Made by a program: the position numbers and the translations under genes. Shown here in pieces: positions 49,963 through 58,762 of a stretch of DNA of 64,000 nt. Numbering within the stretch: position 1 is the first letter of the stretch; each line of letters begins with the position of its first letter. The stretch is taken from the NCBI GenBank assembly GCA_039026915.1, contig JBCCLJ010000007.1, positions 1-64,000 on the forward strand, read 5' to 3'. The DNA comes from JBCCLJ01 sp039026915. GTDB lineage: Bacteria > Acidobacteriota > Thermoanaerobaculia > Multivoradales > Multivoraceae. Under the pieces are notes generated by a model. The model saw only the letters and a program-made list of their open reading frames with translations, had not been told where the DNA came from and ran no database searches.

Positions 49963-51507
49963 TTGAAACGCACGATTTCAAAGGTGTTGGTGGCCAATCG
50001 CGGCGAGATCGCGGTGCGCATCATCCGCGGCCTTCAGGAGCTGGGCATCCGCTCCGTGGCGATCTACTCCGAGGTGGATCGCGAAACGCCTGCGGTCCTG
50101 CTCGCCGACGAGGCGTACTGCGTTGGCCCTGCGCCGTCGAGCGAGAGCTATCTCCGTGGTGAAGCGATCGTCGAGCTGGCTCAGAAGATCGGAGCGGACG
50201 CCATTCATCCAGGCTATGGCTTCCTCTCCGAGAACGCCGACTTCGCCCGTCAGTGCGAGGCGGCAGGAGTGATTTTCATCGGTCCGACGGCCGATGCGAT
50301 CTCGTCCATGGGGTCGAAGATCGAGAGTCGTCGACTGATGCAGGCCGCGGGCGTTCCCGTCGTCCCCGGTGGCACCGACGCCGTCGATTCGGTCGAAGCG
50401 GCGCAGGCCGAAGCGGAGCGCATCGGATTCCCGGTCATGCTCAAGGCGTCGGCGGGCGGCGGCGGCAAAGGCATGCGACTCGTCGAAGAACCGGACCAGC
50501 TGCCGGCCGCCTTCCGCGCCGCGACGTCCGAAGCGGGAGCCAGCTTCGGAGACAGCTCCGTCTACGTCGAACGCTTCATTCAGGAGCCGCGTCACGTCGA
50601 GATCCAGATCCTCGGCGACGAGCACGGAACCGTCGTTTCGCTCGGCGAGCGCGAGTGCTCCCTTCAGCGTCGCCACCAGAAGGTCGTCGAAGAGGCGCCT
50701 TCGGTGGCCGTCGACAAGGAACTGCGAGCGCGCATGGGCAAAGCCGCGGTCGAGGCCGGCACGGCGGTCGAGTACCGCGGCGCCGGCACCGTCGAGTTCC
50801 TGCTCGACAAGAGCGGAGAGTTCTACTTTCTCGAAATGAACACCCGCCTTCAGGTGGAGCATCCGGTCACCGAGCTCGTCAGCGGCATCGACCTCGTGCA
50901 CGCACAGCTGCGCGTGGCGCAGGGAGAGCCGCTGCCGGAGAGCTACTCGTCGGTCGAGCCGCGCGGCTGGGCCATCGAAGTGCGCATCTACGCCGAGGAT
51001 CCTTACAACGGCTTCGCCCCCTCACCCGGACGTATCGACCTTCTGCGCCTCCCGGAGGGCCCGGGAGTTCGCACCGACGCGGGCATCCGGCAGGGCGGCG
51101 AAGTCACGATCTACTACGACCCGATGATCGCCAAGATGATCGTCTGGGGTGAAGATCGAGAGCAGGCGATGCAGCGCCTGGAGCGCGCTCTGTGCGAGCT
51201 GCGGATCGACGGCATCAAGACGACCGTGCCACTCTTTCTCGACCTCCTGGCCGACGAGGACTTCCGATCCGGCAACATGGACATCGGCATGCTCGATCGC
51301 AAGCTGAGCAGCGGCGAGCTGCAGGACGCACGGCGAGGAGAGGCGGCAGACGAGCCGGACGATCTGCCGATCGTCGCCGCAGCGATCGCTCGCCTCGCTG
51401 AAGTCGGCAAGTCCGGAGTCGCCGCGTCGGCCACCGCTCCGGTCGGTGCTCGATCGCGCTGGGCGGAGTTCGGTCGTCGAGAGTCGCTGCGTTTGAGAGG
51501 GCCCTGA
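49963..51507 (+). CDS. accC: Biotin carboxylase subunit of acyl-CoA carboxylase
   Basis: The 514-residue enzyme carboxylates biotin on its carrier protein with ATP and bicarbonate. It has the N-terminal SKVLVANRGEIAVRIIRGLQ, ATP-grasp loop SAGGGGKGMRLV, the EMNTRLQVEHPVTELVSGID block and the C-terminal biotin-carboxylase domain, plus an extended tail past residue 450. The TTG start has the best ribosome site in the region (GGAGGA, 8 bases away). It lacks a fused carrier domain; the next gene supplies it. Sequence and its pccB-type partner at 12 kb suggest an acyl-CoA (propionyl/acetyl) carboxylase. The gene symbol reflects function, not specificity. Confidence 0.92.
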   Translation: MKRTISKVLVANRGEIAVRIIRGLQELGIRSVAIYSEVDRETPAVLLADEAYCVGPAPSSESYLRGEAIVELAQKIGADAIHPGYGFLSENADFARQCEAAGVIFIGPTADAISSMGSKIESRRLMQAAGVPVVPGGTDAVDSVEAAQAEAERIGFPVMLKASAGGGGKGMRLVEEPDQLPAAFRAATSEAGASFGDSSVYVERFIQEPRHVEIQILGDEHGTVVSLGERECSLQRRHQKVVEEAPSVAVDKELRARMGKAAVEAGTAVEYRGAGTVEFLLDKSGEFYFLEMNTRLQVEHPVTELVSGIDLVHAQLRVAQGEPLPESYSSVEPRGWAIEVRIYAEDPYNGFAPSPGRIDLLRLPEGPGVRTDAGIRQGGEVTIYYDPMIAKMIVWGEDREQAMQRLERALCELRIDGIKTTVPLFLDLLADEDFRSGNMDIGMLDRKLSSGELQDARRGEAADEPDDLPIVAAAIARLAEVGKSGVAASATAPVGARSRWAEFGRRESLRLRGP

Positions 51508-51508
51508 G

Positions 51509-52027
51509 ATGGATCTGATCGTTGATTTCGAAGGACGCGAAGAGAAGGTCCGGGTGGAGAAGCTCGGGCCCTCGGAGTACGAGGTGATCGTCGGTGAGCG
51601 GACCTACCGCGTCGACGCCTCCACCGACGGAGACGTCTGGAGCCTGCTGCTCGAAGGGCAGCAGCACGAGGTCGCCGTCGCTCGCGAAGGGGCCAACGCA
51701 TTCCGCGTCGGTACCCGAGGGGAGACCGAGTCCGTCTCCGTCTACGACCCCCTCGAGTTCGAGGTTCTCGCGAGTACCGGAGGGCCGGGCGCGCACGGCG
51801 CGCAGCGCGTCGAGGCGATGATGCCGGGCCGCGTCGTGAAGATGCTTGCTGCCGAGGGCGACGCCGTTTCGGTCGGACAGGGTGTCCTCGTTCTCGAAGC
51901 GATGAAGATGGAGAACGAGATCGTTGCCGAGGCGGAGGGCGTGGTGGCCCAACTCGCCGTGGAAGAGGGGCAGGCCGTCGAAGCCGGCGATCTGCTGTTT
52001 GTCGTCGAGGACGCGGCCGAAGCCTGA
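51509..52027 (+). CDS. Biotin carboxyl carrier protein
   Basis: The 172-residue protein has an N-terminal beta-rich region, then a biotinyl domain (about 98-172) with biotin acceptor K133 in the canonical EAMKMENEIVAEAEG motif. It starts 1 base after the biotin carboxylase stop and completes a carboxylase half. The N-terminal part resembles that of carrier subunits of three-component acyl-CoA carboxylases. No carboxyltransferase gene follows; convergent lpxL begins 14 bases on and no terminator is visible. Confidence 0.9.
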   Translation: MDLIVDFEGREEKVRVEKLGPSEYEVIVGERTYRVDASTDGDVWSLLLEGQQHEVAVAREGANAFRVGTRGETESVSVYDPLEFEVLASTGGPGAHGAQRVEAMMPGRVVKMLAAEGDAVSVGQGVLVLEAMKMENEIVAEAEGVVAQLAVEEGQAVEAGDLLFVVEDAAEA

Positions 52028-52041
52028 GCGGCGGACCGGTT

Positions 52042-53010
52042 TCAGCAGGTCTCGGTCTCGATGCGCCAGCGGTCGTGCATCCAGAGCCAGCGCTGTGGCT
52101 GCTCGCGGATGACGGCCTCGGTGACGTCGAGGTAGCGCTGGGTCAGCGCCATCACCGCCGCCTCCTCGCACGGGGCGGCATCGCACCGCTCCATGGCGAC
52201 GCCCTCGGGATCGACGCAGTCGGCGTCTCCCCGATGGGGTTCGACCTCGAACGGCTCGACCGGTTCTCCATAGCGGACGAGCCAACGCCCGTCGTCGAGG
52301 CGCCACGAAAAGACGGGGACGACAGCGGCCCCGGTCTTCCTCGACATGCGCGCGACGAGCGTCGAAGTGCGCGCCGGTTGGCCGAAGAAGGGGAGCAGCT
52401 CGCCTTCACGCAGTTTGGCGCGTTGGTCGATCAGGATGCCGACGGTGCCGCCCTCCCGAAGGCGGCGCAGCATGGCTCGCGCTGCGCCTTTTTTGGCGAT
52501 CATCTGGTTGCCGAAACGACATCGCATGGCGACCATCTCTTCCAGCAGATAGGGATTGTCGGGGGGGCGACCGATGGCGTGCGTCGGGTAGCCGCGCAAA
52601 GGGGCCGGGTATGCGGCAATCTCCCAGGTGCCGATGTGTGCACTGAGGAGAATGAGGCCTCTGCCGCGCTCGGCGACGCGGCTGAAGTTCTCCCAACCCT
52701 CGACCACCCAGCGCTTCTCGAAGTCCTCTCCAGAGAGATTGGACGAGGCCAGGGTCGAGAGCAGCGCGTCACCGAAGCCGCGGAAGCTCTGGCGAGCGAC
52801 GCGTCGGCGCTGGTCCGCGTCGAACTCGGGAAAGGCGATCTCCAGGTTCCCGAGCGCCGTCTTCCGTCGAGAGCCGGAAACCGTGTAGAAGAGACCGCCC
52901 AGGAAGCGCCCGAGGGCGCGGCCGGCCGATTCCGGGAGGCTTCGCAGCAGCCAGCGGAACGGGACGAACGCGCCGTACTCAAGGCGATGAAGGAGGGGTG
53001 CGTTCTTCAT
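52042..53010 (-). CDS. lpxL: Lipid A lauroyl/myristoyl acyltransferase (LpxL/HtrB family)
   Basis: LpxL adds a secondary acyl chain to Kdo2-lipid IVA at the inner membrane. The 322-residue protein has one N-terminal hydrophobic stretch (about 12-45), the HxxxxE catalytic motif in LLSAHIGTWE, and the later blocks GGTVGILIDQRAKLREGELL and RWLWMHDRWR. Its ATG overlaps the lpxK stop (ATGA). With lpxK and waaA upstream it is part of a lipid A maturation operon. Chain-length specificity cannot be read from sequence. Confidence 0.9.
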   Translation of the reverse strand: MKNAPLLHRLEYGAFVPFRWLLRSLPESAGRALGRFLGGLFYTVSGSRRKTALGNLEIAFPEFDADQRRRVARQSFRGFGDALLSTLASSNLSGEDFEKRWVVEGWENFSRVAERGRGLILLSAHIGTWEIAAYPAPLRGYPTHAIGRPPDNPYLLEEMVAMRCRFGNQMIAKKGAARAMLRRLREGGTVGILIDQRAKLREGELLPFFGQPARTSTLVARMSRKTGAAVVPVFSWRLDDGRWLVRYGEPVEPFEVEPHRGDADCVDPEGVAMERCDAAPCEEAAVMALTQRYLDVTEAVIREQPQRWLWMHDRWRIETETC

Positions 53011-54053
53011 TCGGGGGGTGGCTGAGGAGCAGCTCCACGCCCAACTCGCCCATCGTTCAAGCGCTGCTCGATCCAGTCTCGGAAGCCTGCCGTGGTACGG
53101 CAGCGGATCGTGAGCTCGGCGACTTCGGCCTCGAGCCTCCCGGTCAGTTTGCCCCAGTCCTTGCTCGTCGCCAAGACCGGCACGTTGCCGTGGGCGTACC
53201 GACGATCTCGAATGCGCTTCAGGCTCGACTCGGGAAAAGCGTGATGATCTCCGAACGCGAGATGCTCGACGACTTCGACGCCGCAGGAGGCGGCGCTCGC
53301 CTCGACGCCCTCGGGTCGCGCGACGCCGCTGACGAGGAGGGCGCGCCCGATTCCTGCGTCGACCTGCGCGACCCGCTCGGTAGCGAAACCGGTGCCGCCG
53401 AAGCCGTGAGGCTCGAGGGCCTTCTGGAGATCTCGTCCACGCTCCTCGGGAGCGTCACCGCTTGCGGGTGCGAGGCCGGTGAGCACCGCTGCCGCGGCGA
53501 ACCGGCTCGCCGACAGCGGTTCGCGCAAGCGTCCCGATGGGAGAAGCCGCCCCCGGGCGAACGGGTCGGCGGCGGGGAAGGCGAGGACGTCGAGGTCGCG
53601 ATCGAGGCGCACGTGTGAGAAGCCATCGTCGAGCAGGAAGACATCGGGTGCTGCAGCGAGCTCGCGCAGCGCCAGGCGGCCCGCGTCGTAGCGCTGCGAC
53701 GCGACGGCGACGGCGAGGCCGGGGACCGTTCGCGCCAGCAGGTGCGGCTCGTCTCCTGCTTCGAAGGCGGAGCAGAGCGGGCCGTCACCGCGGCTGACGA
53801 GCCGAGGCTCTCGTCCCGAGCGGCCGTAGCCTCGCGACAGCACGCAGACCGAGGCGCCGAGCTCCAGGAGCTGGCGGCCGATCTCCGCGACAAGGGGTGT
53901 TTTGCCGCCGCCGCCCCAGTGCAGATTGCCAACGCTCCAGGTCAGGGCGTCCAGGCGTTGACGGCCGCCGCGCCGCCGGCGCTCCGCCAGCACCGCCCCG
54001 TAGAAGCGTTGCCAGGGAGAATGGCTCGGTGGTGGCGCCGTGAGATCGATCAC
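53007..54053 (-). CDS. lpxK: Tetraacyldisaccharide 4'-kinase
   Basis: LpxK phosphorylates the 4' position of the lipid A disaccharide at the inner membrane. The 348-residue protein has the family P-loop GNLHWGGGGKTPLVAEIG (the first Gly-run differs slightly from the usual GGTGKTP), CVLSRGYGR, and DVFLLDDGFSHVRLDRDLD with the catalytic Asp. The GTG start overlaps the waaA stop as GTGA. The N-terminal membrane anchor is short here. Placement in waaA-lpxK-lpxL supports the assignment. Confidence 0.93.
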   Translation of the reverse strand: MIDLTAPPPSHSPWQRFYGAVLAERRRRGGRQRLDALTWSVGNLHWGGGGKTPLVAEIGRQLLELGASVCVLSRGYGRSGREPRLVSRGDGPLCSAFEAGDEPHLLARTVPGLAVAVASQRYDAGRLALRELAAAPDVFLLDDGFSHVRLDRDLDVLAFPAADPFARGRLLPSGRLREPLSASRFAAAAVLTGLAPASGDAPEERGRDLQKALEPHGFGGTGFATERVAQVDAGIGRALLVSGVARPEGVEASAASCGVEVVEHLAFGDHHAFPESSLKRIRDRRYAHGNVPVLATSKDWGKLTGRLEAEVAELTIRCRTTAGFRDWIEQRLNDGRVGRGAAPQPPPE

Positions 54054-55309
54054 GGCTCGGCGCTCTGTGGCAGGTGCGGCCCGAGCAGCGTCAGCGTGGC
54101 GTCCTTCGCTCCGCGGTTGCGCTCGATCAGCTCGAGGCCTTTGTGACCGAGGGCCTCGGCGACGGCCGGTTCATCGAGCCAGCGGCCGAAGATCCGGGCC
54201 AGATCGGCGGCATTCTCGGCGCGCTGCCAGGCTTCGGCTTCGTCGAAGTGCTGCGCCATCTCTCGAAAGTTGTGCATCGAGGGGCCGACGACGACGGGCT
54301 TGCCGAAACGCGCCGCCTCGAGCGGATTGTGGCCGCCTGTAGGCACCAGAGTGCCGCCGATGAAGCAGCCGTGAGCGACGCGGTAGATCGAGGCCAGCTC
54401 CCCGAGAGAGTCGAGCAGAAGGGCTCGCGCCGCATCCGGCGCGGCGTCGATCTTCGTCCGGCGAGCGACCGGCTGGAGCCGGGCCTCCAGAGCTTGCGCG
54501 GCTTCGTCGAACCGCTCGGGATGGCGCGGCGCGACAACGAGGAAGGCCTCGCGGTCGCGCGTCGCTTCGGCGAACGCCGTGGCGACGATCTCTTCTTCCC
54601 CCGGCATCGTCGAACCGGCGACGATCAGCGGCCGGTCCCCCGCGAGTCGGCGCAGACGCTGCTCGAGCTCCGGAAGAGGCTCCGGCATCTGGGTCTCGTA
54701 CTTCAGGTTGCCCGTGACGACGATGCTCTGCGAAGGAACTCCCAGCGCTCTCAGTCGCTCGCTGTCGAGGTCGGTCTGCACTCCGAAGAGCTGCATCCGA
54801 TCGAAGAAGAGCCGTCGCGCCAGCGGGCCCAGTCTCCGCAGCCGGGGAAAGCTGCGGTCGCTGAGGCGACCGTTGACGAGAATCCTGGGAATCTGGCGCT
54901 GTTCGAGGCGCTGGAGAAGAAGTGGCCAGTACTCACCTTCGACAAAGACCGCGGTCCGCGGCTCGTAGCGTTCGAGAAAGCGCTCGATCGGCGAACCGAG
55001 ATCGATCGGCAGATAAGCGATCTCGGCTCGGTGCCCCAGACTACGTCGCGCCGTGTCCTGACCCGTCGGCGTCACCGTCGTCACCAAGACCGACAGCGAC
55101 TCCGGAAGCGCCTCCAGGAGTGTCTTGGCGACCCCGACCTCACCGACGGAGACGGCGTGAATCCAGAGGTCGACAGGTCCCACCTTGGGGCCTCGGGGGA
55201 CCCACCGGCCCCGCAGCGTTCGTCGGTAGTGAGAGCCCCGGCGCAGCAACAGCCACGGTGCCACGAGGCCGAGAAGGGCACCCAGGACCAATTGGTAGAG
55301 AGTCCACAT
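54050..55309 (-). CDS. waaA: 3-deoxy-D-manno-octulosonic acid (Kdo) transferase
   Basis: WaaA adds Kdo to lipid IVA. The 419-residue protein begins MWTLYQLVLGALLGLVAPWL, an N-terminal membrane anchor, followed by the GT30 domains: WIHAVSVGEVGVAKTLLEAL, the EGEYWPLLLQRLEQ acid motif, GNLKYET, and GGHNPLEAARFGKPVVVGPS. The ATG at 55307-55309 was chosen over upstream starts because it gives the family N-terminus and length. A minus-strand TATACT at 55398-55403 could be its -10, with a leader of about 80 bases. It leads the lipid A operon. Confidence 0.93.
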   Translation of the reverse strand: MWTLYQLVLGALLGLVAPWLLLRRGSHYRRTLRGRWVPRGPKVGPVDLWIHAVSVGEVGVAKTLLEALPESLSVLVTTVTPTGQDTARRSLGHRAEIAYLPIDLGSPIERFLERYEPRTAVFVEGEYWPLLLQRLEQRQIPRILVNGRLSDRSFPRLRRLGPLARRLFFDRMQLFGVQTDLDSERLRALGVPSQSIVVTGNLKYETQMPEPLPELEQRLRRLAGDRPLIVAGSTMPGEEEIVATAFAEATRDREAFLVVAPRHPERFDEAAQALEARLQPVARRTKIDAAPDAARALLLDSLGELASIYRVAHGCFIGGTLVPTGGHNPLEAARFGKPVVVGPSMHNFREMAQHFDEAEAWQRAENAADLARIFGRWLDEPAVAEALGHKGLELIERNRGAKDATLTLLGPHLPQSAEP

Positions 55310-55397
55310 ATTGGAAGTAGGCCGTGCGGAGAGACCCACGGCGTCGACCCTCTCGGTCTTTCGACCCGGGGAGACGCGGTCTTTGACGTCTGCGCAC

Positions 55398-55405
55398 AGT
55401 ATAAT
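55398..55405. promoter_or_regulatory. Divergent -10 elements of waaA and the ECF sigma gene
   Basis: The plus strand has TATAAT (55400-55405), giving a start near 55412 and a 94-base leader for the ECF sigma gene; the minus strand has TATACT (55398-55403) toward waaA. The two boxes overlap. A TTGACG at 55383-55388 is too close (11 bases) to be a standard -35 for the plus box. The rest of the 196-base gap shows only the GGAGG ribosome site. Confidence 0.45.
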
Positions 55406-55505
55406 TCCCACCGGTCCCGGCGCGCGCCGACAGGTGTTCGCGAGACCGCCGATCCGCGCTTGGACGCGCCGTTCGCTTCCTCCGTAGGAAGGTCGGAGGC
55501 AGACC

Positions 55506-56138
55506 ATGGCACTCAACCTCGCATACTCACGAAAACGTCACCAATCGAGTCTCGGTGAACTCTCCGACCGAGAGGTCTTGCTCGAAATCCAGAAGGACGA
55601 CGAGCTCGCCCTCGACGAGCTGATCCGTCGCAAGACGGGGCCGCTGGTCCAGGTTGCCTACCGCGTGCTCAGCGACATGGAAGAGTCGCGCGACGTCGTG
55701 CAGATCGCTTTCGTGAGGATCTGGGAGAAGCGCTCGAGCTACGATCCGAAGTGGAGCCCGAACACCTGGATCTACCGGATCGTGACCAACCTCGCGATCG
55801 ATCATCTGCGCTCGCAGCGCAGTCGCGACCGCATCGCCGAACCTTTCCGCCTCCACCTCGAGCACGTCGCCGCCGGGGCGCCGTCGACCGCCCGCCGCAG
55901 TGGCGAGCGTGAGATCGACGGGATCTTCGGTGAGCTGGTCGAGGTCCTCACCGAAAAGCAGCGCGCCATCTTCGTCCTGCGCGAGCTCGAGGGGCTCTCG
56001 TCCGCAGAGGTCTCTGAGATCGTCGGTTGCAAAGAGTCCACCGTTCGCAACCATCTCTTCAACGCTCGCAAACTTCTGCGCGCCGCGCTCGTCGAGCGCT
56101 ACCCCGAGTATTCACCGCAATCCGGGGAGCTACGTTGA
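55506..56138 (+). CDS. ECF-type RNA polymerase sigma factor
   Basis: The 210-residue protein has sigma-70 region 2 (about 32-100, with ESRDVVQIAFVRIWEKR and NTWIYRIVTNLAIDHLRSQR) and region 4 (about 140-200, LTEKQRAIFVLRELEGLSSA and the VGCKESTVRNHLFNARKLLR helix-turn-helix), and no region 3, which is the ECF layout. GGAGG lies 6 bases before the ATG. Its TGA overlaps the TTG of a membrane protein that looks like its anti-sigma factor. It heads the pilus machine operon and may control it or sense envelope state. Confidence 0.93.
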   Translation: MALNLAYSRKRHQSSLGELSDREVLLEIQKDDELALDELIRRKTGPLVQVAYRVLSDMEESRDVVQIAFVRIWEKRSSYDPKWSPNTWIYRIVTNLAIDHLRSQRSRDRIAEPFRLHLEHVAAGAPSTARRSGEREIDGIFGELVEVLTEKQRAIFVLRELEGLSSAEVSEIVGCKESTVRNHLFNARKLLRAALVERYPEYSPQSGELR

Positions 56139-56707
56139 ACCGTTCCCCGCAGTGCGTCGCCTGCCCTGATTGGGAGGCGCTCGAGCGCTCCCGCGACGAC
56201 GGCGCCGAAGGCGAAACTGCCTGGATGGACGCTCTCGAGCGTCGCCACGAGTGCGAAGCGTGCTTCGAAGCCGCGCTCGCGGTCGATCCGACGCTCCTCT
56301 TCCTCGATCTGCCGCCGGTGGAGACTTCGGAGGCGGAGATTGCTGCCATGCAGGAGCGCGTCGCCATCTCGAAACGCTTCTCCGAGTCGGTCGCCGAGAC
56401 GCAGCCGGAGACCGAGGGCCGTCGAGCTCCGCGCTGGCTGGCCGCTGCCGCGGCGCTGGTCGTCATCGGTTTCGCCGGGCTCAACCAGCCCGTCGCGACT
56501 GTGGCCGACCTGAGTCCGGTCGAGACGGGTGAGGGTTTGACGCAAGCAGCGCTGCCCTCCGGAGCGACGCTTGGCGAGGGATCGGTGACGACCCTGGCGG
56601 AGCATCTCGAAGCGCTGCCCCTCGTCGAGGACGGCGACGTTCGCTACGAGGTGAGCGGAGGTTCTGCCGACTATGCCGTGCTGGTCTTCACGGGCGTCGA
56701 TCTCTGA
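56135..56707 (+). CDS. Putative membrane anti-sigma factor
   Basis: The 190-residue protein overlaps the ECF gene (TTGA start) and has an N-terminal region with C7/C10 and H38-x-C40-x-x-C43, a zinc-finger-like cluster as in anti-sigma ZAS domains though not the standard H-x3-C-x2-C spacing, and one membrane segment (about 97-114, RWLAAAAALVVIGFAGLN). The periplasmic part is short (about 75 residues). Overlap with the sigma gene and the cluster make an anti-sigma role the best inference. Confidence 0.7.
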   Translation: MNRSPQCVACPDWEALERSRDDGAEGETAWMDALERRHECEACFEAALAVDPTLLFLDLPPVETSEAEIAAMQERVAISKRFSESVAETQPETEGRRAPRWLAAAAALVVIGFAGLNQPVATVADLSPVETGEGLTQAALPSGATLGEGSVTTLAEHLEALPLVEDGDVRYEVSGGSADYAVLVFTGVDL

Positions 56708-56726
56708 GCCCGAGCGGCGGTCTTCG

Positions 56727-57473
56727 ATGATGTTTTCGGTTTCGAGATCCGTGCGTCCGGCGGTCCAGACGCTCCTCCTGTTGCTGACGTTCTGCCTTGG
56801 TGCGAGCGCGGCGGCTCAGGAAGAGGTCGAGACGCTGGTCCGGCTGGACTTCCAGCTTCGGCATCAGCCGGCTGATGACGTCATGACCGTGCTCCAGCCG
56901 CTGCTCTCCGGGCAGGGACGGGTCGAGATCGATCGTCAGACCCGGCGTGTCGTCGTTCGAGACCACCGCTCGAACATCGAACGTATCGTCGAGGGGCTCG
57001 AAGGATTCGACCATCCGGTGAGGTCGCTCGGATTCGACGTCATCCTGTTGCGGGCGACCCGATCGACCGACCCGGATCTGCGCAAGATCAACGAGCGCGT
57101 TCTGCCGAGCACCGTGGTCGAGAGCCTCGGTTTCATGCTGACGCAGAACCTGTACAGCCTGGTGGCGCGAACCGAGCTCGAAGGTCGCGAAGGCGAGCGC
57201 GTCACCACGCCTCTCGGTGAAGAGCGCGTCGTGCGCATCGCGGTGGGCACCGTGCTCGAAGACGGCTATGTTGCGCGACTGCCGGTTCACTTTCAGCTTC
57301 ATCGCAAGGAGCGCCCGGAGGCGAGTGGCTTCAATCAGGCCCTCAATCTGCACCTCGACAAGACCGTGGTCATCGCTCTGGCTTCAGACGCCGACGCCCA
57401 GAGCGGCTGGGCGATCGCCGTCACGTCACGGCAGCTCTCGGAGCTGACGCTGCCGCGGCCGGGCGAGGAGTAG
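56727..57473 (+). CDS. Secretin N-domain-like secreted protein
   Basis: The 248-residue protein has a signal peptide (about 1-30, VQTLLLLLTFCLGASAAAQ) followed by a secretin N0/N1-like part (LDFQLRHQPADDVMTVLQPL and DRQTRRVVVRDHRSNIERIV) and then a C-terminal half, about 120 residues, with no secretin pore domain. It is therefore not a full secretin. It lies 20 bases after the anti-sigma gene and 5 bases before pilC, so it probably acts at the base of the outer-membrane channel or as a piloting/assembly factor; this is inference. Confidence 0.72.
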   Translation: MMFSVSRSVRPAVQTLLLLLTFCLGASAAAQEEVETLVRLDFQLRHQPADDVMTVLQPLLSGQGRVEIDRQTRRVVVRDHRSNIERIVEGLEGFDHPVRSLGFDVILLRATRSTDPDLRKINERVLPSTVVESLGFMLTQNLYSLVARTELEGREGERVTTPLGEERVVRIAVGTVLEDGYVARLPVHFQLHRKERPEASGFNQALNLHLDKTVVIALASDADAQSGWAIAVTSRQLSELTLPRPGEE

Positions 57474-57477
57474 CCGA

Positions 57478-58689
57478 GTGGAGTTCGTCTGCCGTGTCGG
57501 TACGCCGGACGGCCGTGTCGTCGAGCAGGTCCTGGAAGCCCCGCACGAAGGCGCTGCGCGCGGCGACCTCGAGGGGCGTGGGCTGCACGTCTTCGAGGTG
57601 AGGCAGCGTGGCTGGTCGCTCGCTTCGCTGCTCGAGCGTGACGGCCGGCGTCGACCCATCAAGGACGTCGACTTCATGCTCTTCAACCAGGAGCTCGCGA
57701 GTCTGCTGAAAGCCGGTCTGCCTCTCCTGCAGGCTCTCGACATGATGCTCGAGCGTCAGCGTGACCCGAGCTTCCGCAAGGTGCTCGAAGAGATCCGGGA
57801 TCGAGTGCGTAGTGGTGAGGAGCTGTCGACGGCCTTTCGTGCCTTTCCCGACGTCTTTCCGCCCCTCTATGCGCCGACGCTGATGGCGGGCGAGCGTAGC
57901 GGCGACCTCGAGCAGGTGATTCGCCGTTTCGTGCGCTACCTGCAGCTCGTCATCGACACGCGGAAGAAGGTCGTCTCGGCGCTCACCTACCCGGTCTTTC
58001 TGATTCTCCTGGCGCTCGTCATGCTCGTCGTCATGGCCGTCGTCGTGATCCCGAAGTTCGAGGTCTTCTACGAAGCGATGGACGTCGAGCTGCCGACGCC
58101 GACGGCGATCCTCCTGTCGACGTCGATCTTTCTGCAGAACAACTTCTGGCTCCTGGCCGTCGGCTTGGTGATCGGCTACCTTGCGGCGCGACGCTGGCTG
58201 CGGACGGAAGTGGGCCGCCGGCTCTACGACCGGTGGCGACTCAGGATCCCCGTGGCCGGCGCCATCCTGCATCGCTTCTCCGTCTCCGAGTTCTGTCGAT
58301 CGCTCGGTACGCTGCTGGCCGGAGGCATGCCGCTCGTTCCCTCGTTGGAGGTCGCGGTCGACGCCATCTCGAACGCGCATCTGCGCGAGCGTATGGCGCC
58401 CGTCGTGCCGGCAGTTCGCGAGGGCGCGCCTTTTCACCACTCGCTGGACCAGACCGGAGTGTTCGACGACCTGGCGATCGATCTGGTGAAGGTCGGCGAG
58501 GCGACCGGCGCGCTCGACGAGATGCTCGTCAATGTCTCGGACTTCTTTGACGAGGAAGTCGAGACCCGCACCCAGCGCATGCTGTCGCTCCTCGAGCCGA
58601 TCATGCTCGTCATCATGGGCGTCACCGTCTGCCTGCTGCTGATGGCGATGTATCTACCGCTCTTCTCGGTCCTGGGGAGACTGGAATGA
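57478..58689 (+). CDS. pilC: Type IV pilus inner-membrane platform protein PilC
   Basis: PilC/GspF is the polytopic platform that connects the ATPase to the growing pilus. The 403-residue protein has two GspF domains (about 65-190 and 270-395) with the repeated pattern FNQELASLLKAGLPLLQALD and FCRSLGTLLAGGMPLVPSLE, and three membrane segments (about 170-195, 220-240, 370-395). It starts at a GTG 5 bases after the previous gene, with pilB 73 bases downstream. Type II secretion GspF is similar, but the pilM-pilN-pilO-pilP genes that follow fix the pilus assignment. Confidence 0.92.
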   Translation: MEFVCRVGTPDGRVVEQVLEAPHEGAARGDLEGRGLHVFEVRQRGWSLASLLERDGRRRPIKDVDFMLFNQELASLLKAGLPLLQALDMMLERQRDPSFRKVLEEIRDRVRSGEELSTAFRAFPDVFPPLYAPTLMAGERSGDLEQVIRRFVRYLQLVIDTRKKVVSALTYPVFLILLALVMLVVMAVVVIPKFEVFYEAMDVELPTPTAILLSTSIFLQNNFWLLAVGLVIGYLAARRWLRTEVGRRLYDRWRLRIPVAGAILHRFSVSEFCRSLGTLLAGGMPLVPSLEVAVDAISNAHLRERMAPVVPAVREGAPFHHSLDQTGVFDDLAIDLVKVGEATGALDEMLVNVSDFFDEEVETRTQRMLSLLEPIMLVIMGVTVCLLLMAMYLPLFSVLGRLE

Positions 58690-58762
58690 GTCTCGCTCGT
58701 GGACGAGATGCGGCGTGCCACCGTAGGCTTCAGTACGGGCCGAGCGCCCGGGAGCCGCAACG

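Noticed and set aside
55383..55405. TTGACG plus TATAAT as a full sigma-70 promoter
   Set aside because: Spacing is 11 bases, too short for a normal promoter; only the -10 is kept.
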